Shown: one piece after another, positions 12,690 through 23,330 of the stretch
How the letters are laid out: the number at the start of each line of letters is the position of its first letter
Position numbering within the stretch: position 1 is the first letter of the stretch
Source of the DNA: Paragonimus westermani
Taxonomy: Eukaryota; Platyhelminthes; Trematoda; Plagiorchiida; Troglotrematidae
Assembly: GCA_008508345.1 (NCBI GenBank)
Contig: QNGE01001007.1
Coordinates: 124,001 to 188,000 of the forward strand
Direction of reading: 5' to 3'
Length of the DNA: 64,000 nt
Made by a program: the position numbers and the translations under genes
Notes under the pieces: model-generated
Databases searched by the model: none
The model's input: only the letters and a program-made list of their open reading frames with translations
What the model was told of the DNA's origin: nothing

Positions 12690-14050
12690 CCAAGACTTCA
12701 GTCCATGAGAGAGTCAAATTCCTTGCATGTACAGACTTCTGAAAGCGTACAAACCTGGAACTATGTTTAAACTAATGTTGATCACCCCAATCTCTACGAA
12801 GAAGCAGACCGGATGGTTGCTGAAGATACTAAACCCAGTACGAGATTCCGTGAGAAAACATTGACTGAACGACAGTTTCCGGTTAGCCGCGTTGTTAGAA
12901 TACTTTGACAACTAACAAACATATGGCTTCCCTGGACATTTAGTCATTATTCGCAAGCGTACCGCTGGAAAAAATCTGTTTTGCTATCCCATTTTAATCC
13001 AGATCAGATAAGGAGTGTAACCCCAAAGGTGAAATGAAACGCATGTACTTTTTGGTGACCTTTGACGTAAGCTTTAATTTTCAAGGAGTCTTATCGTTAG
13101 GTTGATGGCACCCCGAGGAGCCGTCCACTTGGTCCGGTCTTATTTAGCGTCCTTGCGGCTAAGCGCGAAAACCAGAGAGCGGGCAGACTGGGTAGTTTGG
13201 TGTACTATGGAAAATGAGCTGATGATAGTTTTAGCCACGAACGACCTGATTCAGGCAATCAGTTCGTTGGTCTAAATGAACTGTTTACAGCGAAACCTTC
13301 ATTATACTTGAGGAATTAAGAACAGTATCTAATTGCTAGTCCCGGATATTTTCATGATTAAAAGAATGGGTGGATCTGTTCAGCGTGTTATCTATCGGAA
13401 GATTACATGGACCGGTCAATGAATACACGTTGACAGCTTGTATCAGTAACATACAAACAAGATTGCTGTGCACACTTTCGGACCGAAAAGGACTGCTTTG
13501 CCCTGGTAGTACCCACGATAACCAGCCACATGAAATAGAACAAGCTTCATTAGACAACGGTCACTCGCAATCCGTAGACTTAAAAATGCCATCCAGAAGA
13601 GAGTACGTACACCGGTTTGTTAGGTAATGCACAAGGTGTTTTATTTGTTATTCATTCGTTGCCGCAATGTCAGCAGTCGTATAGAAACGTTCTGATTCCA
13701 CACCCCATCTATTCAACCACAACTCAGTTCATCAAATCAAACAGTTTATACGTATAGATGTGGATTCACAATATTCTATACTGAAAGGACTGAGCGCCAG
13801 CGTGGAACCAAGTTTGCCGAACAATTACCAAAGGAGATTTAACAAAGAGTACCATATTCACATCACTTGATATCGATTGTCTAGTAGGAGACAACGTCAT
13901 CGATCGCCAGGAATCACCTGGTGACAAAACACATGATTGATTCATCAAAATCATTTCGTGTTCTGTTCTTAACTCGAAGCCGAAGTTTGCTACGGTATAT
14001 CGAAGCAGGTGTGAACACAATCTGTCATGTCCGTGACATCATTGCTACCT
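12690..14050 (+). mobile_element. Decayed Penelope-like element (RT plus GIY-YIG), plus strand
   Basis: Pieces of one long Penelope-type polyprotein can be followed through frameshifts and stops. Near 12715-12760 the frame reads MYRLLKAYKPGT, the family's (M/L)YGLPKxHKP motif, followed by LLKILNPVRDSVRK. At about 12923-12990 comes ASLDI-SLFASVPLE, the RT D-x-x-S-L-F-T-x-(I/V)-P motif. At about 13100-13150 DGTPRSRPLGPVL corresponds to the DGxxMGSPLGPxL motif. At about 13200-13230 YYGK-ADDSF stands for the YVDDTF catalytic box. At 13357-13417 comes KRMGGSVQRVIYRKITWTGQ. The endonuclease remnant is YRCG…YTERTERQ (13750-13800), then TKHMIDSSKSFRVLF (13924-13968) and SLLRYIEAG. The element is inactive. 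Its 5' end and terminal repeats were not found. Confidence 0.8.
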
Positions 14051-15013
14051 GGGTAACAACCGAACTGGTTTTACACTTTGACATCTTTGTAACTGTTTTG
14101 TGGTTTAAAATTTCTACAGTCACCTCGCACTGGTACAACGAAATCTGCTTGATCACGGATCGTATAATGCCGGATTTCCGTCTGTTGTACACAACTAAGC
14201 ATAAAGACAAATAGGTTAATGCGCTACAGTTCATTTCTCCGATTTACAAATGATTGACGGTCTGGCTCACGTTTCAGTTAGGTTGACAAGTTTGGAGGTG
14301 ACTAGCTTCCAATGACGTTGTTTTTGTGTGACGTGTTATGATAATTTTACAGTCATGTCCACAGAAATTAAAAGAATTTTTGCTGCACAGTTGCTCAGAT
14401 TTTACTCCGGACTGTTTCTTTAAATGACCTAGCATTCCTATGAAACATTTTGGCTTTAATAGTTAGTGCTAGATGTGTGTTTTCAACGGTGTTCTTTTTG
14501 TGTGTTAAATCTAACTGTGCCTCATTTTCAGAAGATCAATTGACTCAATGAATCCAAGTTTAACCCTTATCAAAATAGTTACATATAAGAATCTAGTTTT
14601 GATCGCTTATACCTGATAAGTCTAGAAAATTACCAGATTCGTGTCTATTTCACCTTAAAGAAAAAAGTCCTGCCTAAGCGCGGAAGCCTTGGAGAAGTGT
14701 GAGCGCTGTTAAACTTCCAGGAACACAAATTTGTGTTAAGTAATTAATACCAAATACGCGAGAAAACGCTGTTCAGCTGTTTATTTCAATCTTGCAACAC
14801 CATGATTCATATCGATCAACCAAATCCTTTCGTTTCCGATAGATCATCGACACAAAAAAGTAATGCCTACAACGCATAACATTTGTTATGTTACACGTTC
14901 CACTTTTGTCTTTGAACATGCAAATTGCATTATCCGATTTGAAATGCTTTAACTAAAAAAGAATGATCAACAGAATGCGTGTGTATAAGCAACATGTCGA
15001 AACAGTAGCTTAC
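14051..15013. other. Anonymous non-coding stretch
   Basis: No feature seen beyond possible 3' untranslated sequence of the preceding Penelope-like element. Confidence 0.35.
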
Positions 15014-15151
15014 CCGCATAGGCACGTTTTTCTAATCCCAGCACGATGTCCTTACACGATTTACACCACAGTTTGCTGTAATTGAAAGCAAACTCTATGG
15101 CATTCTTGTCTCGCCGAGATAATGATTTGTCCTCCTCCGAAACTCCATGCC
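15014..15151 (-). CDS. Candidate internal exon, possible start of an F-BAR domain
   Basis: On the minus strand the acceptor aatcccatttcag leads into 138 nt ending at a GTAAGC donor. The exon starts and ends in phase 1, so it could be skipped without a frameshift. The peptide begins GHGVSEEDKSLSRRDKN and continues AIEFAFNYSKLWCKSCKD, then IVLGLEKRAYA. It is strongly amphipathic. The Y-(A/S)-K-x-W-x-K-x-x-K-D…E-K-R pattern is what I recall from the first helix of the F-BAR domains of ARHGAP29, ARHGAP45 (HMHA1) and GMIP, which are Rho GTPase-activating proteins that bind membranes through this dimer. Continuing into the candidate exon at 5034-4970 extends the pattern with E-x-E. No RhoGAP or C1 exon was found; those would lie beyond the left edge. 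Another coiled-coil protein is possible. Confidence 0.42.
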
Positions 15152-16770
15152 CTGAAATGGGATTATTCACAGTAAACGTGGATAGAACTGCATAGTTATT
15201 TATAGTAAAGCCATGTCAAGTATAACAATTTATTCGCACAGTGTGCAACAACGGCTTTGAAAAAAGTTGGGCAGATTTCAGGAAGATCAACGATTTCATT
15301 CCACCTCCGTATAATTCCAGGAAAAATATTAGTCGAAAAATGAATATCATCATTTCGGACCCAGCTGGGAAGTCTGCAATACATAACTGAACCGAGCCTT
15401 GAAATCACGGTTTCTTGTAATGAAATTCATATCTTCTGCTAACTACTGATCTGTTGCCTTTCACCCGAAGCAGATGAGATTAGGAGAAAATGAGGAGTCA
15501 AGCATAAGGTTATCGTCTGTCAACCAAGTCAGAAAAACCGACCATTTTGCATCAAGAACGATGAGCTTATCAGCACTAGAAAATGTCAAGAAAAACGCTG
15601 ATGAATAGTCTCTTTGTGTATGACTTTGTCTTACTATAATTTCGCTAGGCCACATATAGACATCGTTTGTTAAGAACAAACCGTCCTTTGACACTGCTCA
15701 TATAAACAGACCAAGCTTACAGCTAACCAAGTGGACTTTGGATACAGAAGAATTGTGTAAACCTACTGTCAGCTAGAACAGGTTAGCACTTCCAACTTAG
15801 CTTCAGACATCCAACTGCCGGCTGCACCATACATTCTTCTAAACCGTTACTAAAATGTTCCGAGTTATGGTTACTACAGATCGAGGATCCTTCCAACTTA
15901 TGTCTAGTTGAATGAACTCCACAAAAGCCCAAAAACCGATCAAGTATAGCTGTACGATGAAGGACATTTGAGATAGCTTGTGCAGTGGTCGAAATTAGAG
16001 TCATAATATAGCGTTACTCAAGACCATGATAGATTAATTGGGAGCACCTTCAAGCGACCAGAATTCTGTCACGTGTAGAGTTCAATCGGAAATATGTAAT
16101 TATTCAGTCCGATTGTCGGCACCGGCAAGCACAGATGTCAGTCCAATGCATATCGCTCATTACTTCAGTTTGACGACTGCGTCCTGCTATTGCCTTTATG
16201 AATTTTTTCTATCTTATCGTGTTTCAGTGATATATTCACTAAATTTGTCACATTAAAATCAGAAGTTTGCATCAGCTTCAATCGTGTACACCAAGCTTTC
16301 AATAATGCTAGTGGGTTTGGTCAGTTGAAATTGTATGCATTAAATTAGATCATCCAAGCTCTAGAAACTGTACCGCCGCTGACTGTGTTTAAGAAAGTGT
16401 GCAGTATCGTTAGTGGAAATCTACCCTCTAAACTCTCAAGTGTTAGGAAGACCCGTGAGTGGCTTATGCCATGAGAAAGGGAGGGTGTGAGATATTAGAA
16501 CTACGTCCAAGCCTCTATGCAATACATACAAGTGGATAGCTGAACACAATAACAAACCAAGAGCCAGCTAACAATGACAACTAGAAACAAAGTCGGTTTT
16601 GTTATATTGCAAATGTGAGCAAAGGAAGTTTCCCAAAATCCCTCAATTAATTAGTAAAATCACAATGCGGAGGAGTTACCGAAACAATTGCTAGTTCGGA
16701 GATGTCAAACTGTGCTAACTTCACTCAAACCGTGAGCAAATCTGCTTATTTCTATCTGATTTGTCAAGTC
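15152..16770. other. Anonymous stretch, probable intron
   Basis: No supported feature. Minus-strand frames of about 70-77 codons at 15408-15196, 15694-15461 and 16004-15783 lack good donor sites or recognisable motifs. Confidence 0.35.
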
Positions 16771-16775
16771 AGATG

Positions 16776-16927
16776 TTAGATGAGACCGAACTGTGAAAAG
16801 TAAGGACTTCAGCTGGATTCGAACCAGCGACAGACAAAGCATGTCTCAACGCGGCAAGCGCTCTACCAGCTGAGCTACGAAGCCACACCGGGAGCTCGGA
16901 AATTTCACATTCGGACTCTGTTACCCA
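16776..16927 (-). repeat. tRNA-derived SINE, minus strand, with leader
   Basis: Reading the minus strand from about 16927, a leader (taacagagtccgaatgtgaa…ccgagctcccggtgtggc) precedes the tRNA-like part. The A box is in ttcgtagctcagctggtaga, and the B box ggttcgaatcc is the complement of 16815-16825. Acceptor halves ggcttcg and cgaagtc/cgaagcc pair almost fully across family members. The 3' tail ends in the conserved cacagttcggtctcatctaa. The anticodon arm is not canonical, so this is a SINE, not a tRNA gene. Confidence 0.75.
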
Positions 16928-17055
16928 CCCGTCCCACACAGCTGGTAGAGCGCTTGCCGCGTTGAGGCATGCTGTGTCTGTCGCTGGTTCGAATCCAGCC
17001 GAAGTCCTGATTTTTCACAGTTCGGTCCCATCTAAAATCATGAATCTGCCAAACT
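16928..17055 (+). repeat. tRNA-derived SINE, plus strand, lacking its leader
   Basis: This copy starts abruptly at the A box (cagctggtagagcgcttgcc, 16939-16958), has the B box at 16986-16996, and runs through the conserved tail to …catgaatctgccaaac near 17055. It lies head-to-head with the minus-strand copy. The leader and the first acceptor half are missing. Confidence 0.75.
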
Positions 17056-17536
17056 ACTTATCAGTAAGTCAGATTCTATCAGTAGAATACCAACAAAAAC
17101 CAAAATCTGATCATGATTGAGAGGATCAAATTGCGATTGAGTAATCCATGCCTATATGCATGAAAATGCTGTTTTTGGGCTTTGTGACTGCTCTGATTCA
17201 TGACTGATTAAAATTCTATGTTTACGCTTATGTCACGGTTGTGCCGTAGCTGTCTCCAAATCGTTGAATCCATCTGTATCTTTGAGGTGGATAGCTCTGT
17301 TTGACTTTATTTCCGGTTCTTTTAATCTAGCCCTGCTTAAACTGCTCTTTGGGAATGTAACACATTTAACTCGATGAAGAACTACTGATAAACAAACTGT
17401 TCGTTCCACCGTGACTACTGATAAAACGGATAGTTACCAAGAGTACGTTGGTAAAACAAACTGGCTACAAGTGGAACTGGACAAGTTAGGAAGTCTTTCA
17501 GAATTTTCGGAACTAATTAAATTTTTCTCATTTCAG
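17056..17536. other. Anonymous non-coding stretch
   Basis: No feature seen. Confidence 0.35.
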
Positions 17537-17712
17537 TCCGTTTGTTTCAGAATATAAATTATGATATTCCCCAAACAGAAACGGGTCGCTCTTTCACACC
17601 AGACCAATCACTTTGCTTCGGACTTGGGATGCAACATCTTACCGATGGTTCGAGAGCTATGATTCCATTTTATAGTATTGTGCTGGTGAAGTACAGTATA
17701 TGGAAAATTAGG
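17537..17712 (+). CDS. Weak candidate exon of unknown function
   Basis: An excellent acceptor (aaatttttctcatttcag, ending at 17536) opens a 176-nt segment free of stops in one frame and ending at a GTGAGC donor (17713). Phases are 1 at the start and 0 at the end. The peptide contains …NINYDIPQTETGRSF… followed by …CFGLGMQHLTDG… and a hydrophobic end (IPFYSIVLVKYSIW). I do not recognise the family. A possible downstream terminal exon ends at 18267, but its start phase does not fit simply. Open stretches this long with one good splice site are expected by chance in a window this size. Confidence 0.18.
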
Positions 17713-18860
17713 GTGAGCAAAATAGCACCTCCAGCAAATAGATTATTATGGACTGCATAGAAAGCTTCAAGTTACTGTCTCCGATCTAGTCAGAAGTAAT
17801 GAAATTAACTCAGGACTTGTGGTTAGCACAGAGACGAAGGAACACCTCATACTCATTGGATGTTGGTATAACGCTAAGTTTAATATGAACACATGGAGAA
17901 TTCACGCAGGTTGGAACAGGACTGTTCTATTTACTGAACACACGATTGACAGGAAAATGGCATAAACGGCTGTTGTGATCAGTGATAGTGATTATCCGGA
18001 TTGACAACCTGATTTATCGTGATCAAATCTACGGAGGTTGAAGACAAACAGGACCTTGCCGATCTTTCCATACGCCACACTGGTCTATGTGCCCGAATGT
18101 TTTCACAATCCTTCAGGGAAGAAATTTCTTTCGAAAACATGACCACGAGATATAATGTAGCAAATTCTGACGCTTACTTCCAAGCCCAGCCACGTGTACA
18201 GATTGCTTCCGAACCGCCTTTGCGTCCCCAGCTGAAAGATCTATCCCCTATTAGTTCTAATTCGTGATGTTTTCCTACTAAACAATCTTCATACATCACG
18301 CATTAAGTCAGCAGTTCGAAAGCACAAGGGAGCTTCACTTGATGTGACTGATACAAGGATTGATAAAGCCTTCATCACCTATGGTTTCTGTGCACGTGGT
18401 CATGCTAGATCACACTTTCGGTCGGGATGTCTCATCCAAGTCAACTAACGAAGTCTGCTGGGTAGAATCTAGGACTGTTAAACAACGGTAAGTAAGACCG
18501 TTGTACCGTTGTCAATTTAGCAATACGTGATTATTTGTGAGCATTTTTAAGGTTTGATCAGCCACGTCAAGCCCTACAGAACCGGTAGATGGTGTGCACC
18601 GTCACTTATTCAGACATATCTTGCGCACCGGACGCTGAACATTATAGCTACACGAAATAAAGTTATTTTAGGATTTGAGTATTTCTTTCAATTCCATGAG
18701 CTGTTTACTAAGGATGAACTTTTTATATACGTACGCGAACAACGGGTTCAACGTTTTATAAATCGCTTCAACTGTGACAACATCTGCATGGTAGCTTTTG
18801 ATAGCTTGTAATACTGTCTTCGGCTAAAAAGCGACCTGGTCAAACAACATTAAAAATGAC
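17713..18860. other. Anonymous stretch with small open frames
   Basis: The plus-strand frame to 18267 (82 codons, ending …LKDLSPISSNS) has an acceptor-like site ahead of its second half and a protein-like composition, but no homology that I recognise. The frame 18554-18811 is likewise unassigned. Neither is called as a gene. Confidence 0.25.
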
Positions 18861-18865
18861 GAGAA

Positions 18866-19020
18866 GGTTGGTAGATTTATTGATTTAGAGAGGAACCACT
18901 TGCAGAAAAATTACACTTCGGCTGAACACAAGCGACCGACAGGAACAGCAAGCCTAAACACGGTAAGCGCTCTACCAGGTCACCTACGAAGCTGCGTCGA
19001 GAGCTCAAAGGTTTCAAATT
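18866..19020 (-). repeat. Degenerate tRNA-derived SINE, minus strand
   Basis: The complement contains the A-box region (gcgctctaccaggtcacc, about 18967-18984), the acceptor half and leader (tacgaagctgcgtcgagagctc and …tttcaaatttt), and the tail motif ggttggtagatttattgatt at 18866-18885. The B box is degraded (…cttcggctgaacacaagcga…). Order and spacing match the 16.8-kb copies. Confidence 0.6.
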
Positions 19021-19168
19021 TTAATCACCCAACCTATCCATATCAGTGTCTCAAGTGGAATCTACCAAACGATCAAGGATATCAACGGTTCCAACAGGAT
19101 TTCTGGAGCATTTCACGTAGAATCTATTAACAACTGTGTTCAACACCGAAAATGATTCGCTGTTAATT

Positions 19169-19330
19169 AGTTTGGCAGATTTGTTGATACTGCAGATACT
19201 CCATTCCTGGAACCTTGTAGCCGCTTAACAGCCCAGCAGGTAAAAAATTTGCGTTGTTTCAACGCTGATTCGAAACCGGCTGAGGTGCATATTTTCGCAG
19301 TTTCATCGCAGCTAAATTCACATCAATAGA
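19169..19330 (+). repeat. Highly degenerate SINE remnant(s)
   Basis: gctgattcgaaaccggctga (about 19263-19282), followed by ttttcgcagtttcatcgcagctaaattcac, is the diverged B box and tail of the SINE on the plus strand. Just before it, gtttggcagatttgttgata (about 19170) matches the family's tail motif in the opposite orientation, so two rearranged fragments may be present. Confidence 0.4.
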
Positions 19331-22300
19331 TGTATCAAGCTACCCGCTACTAAGACTGTGCACGTTCATGAACTGTAAGCAAAGATAACCACTGATAATG
19401 AGCTGGATCTGACCTAAAGTGCGTAACGCACTGGTGACTGTCTCGGCTTCCAAAAATCACGTCATCACATGCCTACTTTGTACTTGCTAGCAGCCATCTG
19501 TATCACTGTCGAAGTGTGTCGACCTCAACGTGTTTAGTGCAAACTCAAACCGTGTGCATTTGAGAAAGCTAACTAGGATCATTCATGACTTTACAAACAT
19601 TTTTGAAACGTCAGTCACAAAATGATGTAAACACTGAGGTCGACCATCTTAGACATCCGCGTATTGCACCCTCAATGAGATGCAGGTACGAAATTCACCC
19701 AAAAAATTCATCGTTTTAGCTTCAGCAGAATGCCCATCCGTCATCTGAAATGGTCTAGATCAAGGTCAGTTGACTTAACAAGAAAAAGTGAGCATTCACT
19801 CCACTGCCGATACTACTAACACCTCACCTGCTGGTTTGTGAACAATGAGATCACTTATCGGCGTTCATAACTGTATCACTTTTGATCCATCTGGCGAATC
19901 AGTACGACGTTTCAGAAACATTTTAATGAGGAAACATTTAAGTATATCACGAAATATTTAGCTATATTCGTCGGTAACTCGACTGGAAAAAAATTGGAAC
20001 CAGTAGCAACATTTTGTTGGCATGATCATCCTTCAAATAAACAACAGGCTTGCTTGGTGATAAGTCGGGAACGGAGAACCATCCAACTCCCACACACCGT
20101 ATGAATTGCTACTCGATTCATACTAATCCTACTTGCTTCGAGAGGATTTCATAATGAGCTGGATTCCGTAAAATTACCATTCGGTTTGAAGTTCCATTGT
20201 CCGCACTAATCGATTTCATAGGAAAGTAATTCATGTACCTGTGGATTGCATTTGCAGTGCACAAAGTAAGTGAGCAAGTACGGTCACTACAAGTTTACCA
20301 GCTCCGTCAACTTAGGAAAAATGCACCGCTTCCCATCCGAGCCGGTGGTGCATTGTAGTACGTGCGTTCGCTGCTCGGTATAATTCCGTCGGTCGAGCTT
20401 TTCGATTAAAGGTAACCTTCACATATCTATGTTGGCTTGCACCGACGTGTCCCCTCGGCTTCGTCTAAGCAGACAGTACACCCTACTCTCCGTATGCTGT
20501 TGGACAATTAGGGAACTAAACAGCCAGTAAGTTGTGTTGTGTAGGACAGCTACTTCCCGAGTTTGTCCAATCTTGATAAAGATTACTTCACTCGCTTTTT
20601 TGTGTGGGTTTCCAACAGGCCCCATAAGCACTTCCCCCGTAATGTCTCTAAGGTCACTACTCAATACTGTGAGGGAGTTTGTAGCCACCTAGTACGGTGA
20701 GTCATTAGAGCAAAATAACCACAAGTATAGTGTGTATCCGCCGCCGGCAACCGACTCCCATGTAGCCTAGTTAAATGTAAAGTGATACGCTTCTGTCATT
20801 CAAGTCACATAGGGTGCTTTCTGAAGGTCGAAAAATTGGGTGAAATTACACACAAGTGTGGCCTGGGCATGACCGTTGCAATTAACCTTAGCCTGTCTCC
20901 CAACAGTACGTTAGTGGTCTAGAAATTCGAGTCAGTAATTGGATTACTTACCAGGATGTTTGGACAATTTTGCTCAGTGTTCTGTCAGCATGCTCAGTTG
21001 ACTATTATGCCCCTAACTTGAGCAAACTATTTGAGCTTGTCATCCTTATTGAGTGAAAGGTCATTAATCTTAATAAGAAAGAACAAAGTCGAGCTACAAA
21101 ACGGTTTACGGCGGTATGTCATGTACCCTGCTGATCCAGGTTGCGCAAACTACAGCAGTTCTCAGTGTTCTACCGGCATACCACAGACGACTTAGTTTTA
21201 TTCTATAGGATGTTAAATCAACGACAACACCTCTCAGATAAGATACGTGTGATTAGCGGGAATAACCACATAAGATGTAATTTGTTGAAGTCACGGCATC
21301 AGATGAGCCGTTTGACTTCTTGTGAACACATTTTTAGCTTCCAAGTATGCCAGATTTGAAAAAAACCTACCAGTGGTTGAATGTGAGCAAGGACTTGGGA
21401 AATTAAACTGAGTATTCATATGACTTGATCTTTAAAAAACATTGAGGTATAATGAAGATACTCTTGTTTGCTGTAAGTTGAAGCGCTACTTTCGGACTTA
21501 TGATAGGTTATAATTAGGTTTATATTCCGTTTGTTATCCACTGAATTTCGCTTTCGCAGTATTGCTACTGTTGACCACCTGAAATTGAAACAATCGTCCT
21601 GTTTGACTTTTCTTTTTAAACCGTCTAACACAGAAAGGTTACACAAATATTCCCAGCTCGTTCTTATCGCTAAATTTCAAATAAATCTTATAGGTCCTTT
21701 ATACAATTAGATAGAAATGAGTAGTCCAAATTTTCTTCGGCAAACTGAACACTACTAACTATCCAGTCATCCGGTCAAATAACATACAGAGTAAATGAAC
21801 CTATGGAAAGTTTTTGTGCAATGAATCATTGATACAATGATTCAGACAGATCAATAATCTTCCGAGTATGAAATCTCATACATGCGACGAGTCAACGATA
21901 CCCTGTATTTCGTGCATTCATATATCACTGATTCGCTCACTGCCGCATATGTAAATGTGTGTATTTTTGTAGGCGACTTCACAACTCATCAGTCCACAGT
22001 TCAATTTTCATGTTGCCCCCAAACGAGTCACGGACTTGGCGAAACTGTGCCGTGTTTGGTGGATTCACAAGGGTCATATGTAAAATGTCTGGTAAGGTCT
22101 AGTGCAGTCGAACAGCGTCAATCAGAACTGATGTATACAGAGTGATAGCTAACAAAGAACAAACGACAAGCTGATTTATTCAATATGATGAAATATAATC
22201 GTCCAAATGCTTGCACACAAAAATGTTGCAAATTTGAAGCATGAGATCATCGTATTTTACATAGAAGCATGATCCGTGCCAACTGAAAGTTATAATCTAC

Positions 22301-22528
22301 ACTGTTCATTTCCTGTTTAACCATGTGCATATCCAATAAGTCTAAATGAAAGCGTTCGACATTTTTTTCTTTAAAATCCTTATACAACATAGGTGTGTTC
22401 TCACATTTACAGTGCCATTACTTTAGAAGCCCACATAGCTTGTACCAAAACATCTATGGCGATATCCAGCTAAATGGTAGTTTTCTAACAAACTGTTTTC
22501 GCATAAACCTCTTATTTCATTGCTATGC
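19331..22528. other. Anonymous non-coding stretch
   Basis: No gene or mobile element recognised. Isolated consensus-like splice signals occur (a TTTGCAG acceptor and GTAAGTG donor only 8 nt apart near 20258-20266; a GTAAGT donor on the minus strand near 20930), but no exon can be built from them. Confidence 0.35.
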
Positions 22529-23330
22529 CATCAAATGAGCCGTTGGAGTAGTAGCGTATCTGCCTTTCAAGAGGCTCACGCGTCACTGCATTGAAACTGG
22601 GCGACGGATTGTCGGCGTCCCAAGTGGGCTACTACACGTGAGGCATGAGCCAGTGGTGTGCACCTCCGGCCGCCAAACGGAACTGACACCACCTCGCTGA
22701 TCATGTTGGTGGTACCGAACCACACAGCACCAAGACAGGCACTTGAACAATCAGTGGCTGGCTGCGCAACGCCGTTTGCAAACCGTGGATCTGTTGAACA
22801 CGCGCATACACACGCACGCACACACACAAGTGTGCACGCTAGCATCCTTCAGTCTACCTATTGATACCCACGTGACCGCGCTGGATGGTGATGCAAGCGT
22901 GCCCAGGTAAATGACTGGTGCAACACTCCAACACACACGCACATGCAGACGGGACGGTCAAAACACGTAGCGTATTGTACGTAAAGTACCACTCCAAAAG
23001 CTGAACGAACCATGTTATTGCTGGTCAGGCGTAACTGGGTTTAACCATTGACCATCCCAACGGATGCGATGTGCACCGTGCGCCTGTGTACATGTGCGCC
23101 CAAGTGGTCAGTTGAAATCGAGACCAACGTACAGTGCAAGCCCCACCAGTTTACATTGCGCCACATTTGTTATCCTCACACCAGTCGAGAGAATGGAGCA
23201 ATATTGATTGATCACCACAAGTGGTCCCTTGACTATCGCACATCCACTGAATGCAGGTTAACAGCTAATCATCAAGTGTGGTCGACGAATTGGCCTTAAC
23301 CGTTTGGTTGTCAAGTGGTACACACGTACA
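22529..23330. repeat. GC- and CA-rich block, probable unclassified repeat
   Basis: Base composition changes sharply here compared with both flanks. The block opens with a tRNA-like stretch (gtagtagcgtatctgccttt…, about 22549-22568) without a clear B box, passes through a degenerate (CA)n/(CGCA)n tract at about 22800-22835, and continues with GC-rich sequence to about 23330. Overlapping frames on both strands (up to 89 codons) reflect composition and are not called as genes. I suspect an old SINE or LINE-related insertion but cannot name it. Confidence 0.35.

Noticed and set aside
16860..17000. Functional tRNA genes
   Set aside because: A and B boxes and acceptor pairing are present, but the anticodon arm does not fold normally and the variable region is too long; the units are dispersed and have a shared non-tRNA tail, so they are SINEs.
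20247..20272. TTTGCAG acceptor and GTAAGTG donor 8 nt apart
   Set aside because: An 8-nt exon is implausible without transcript evidence; probably coincidental consensus matches.
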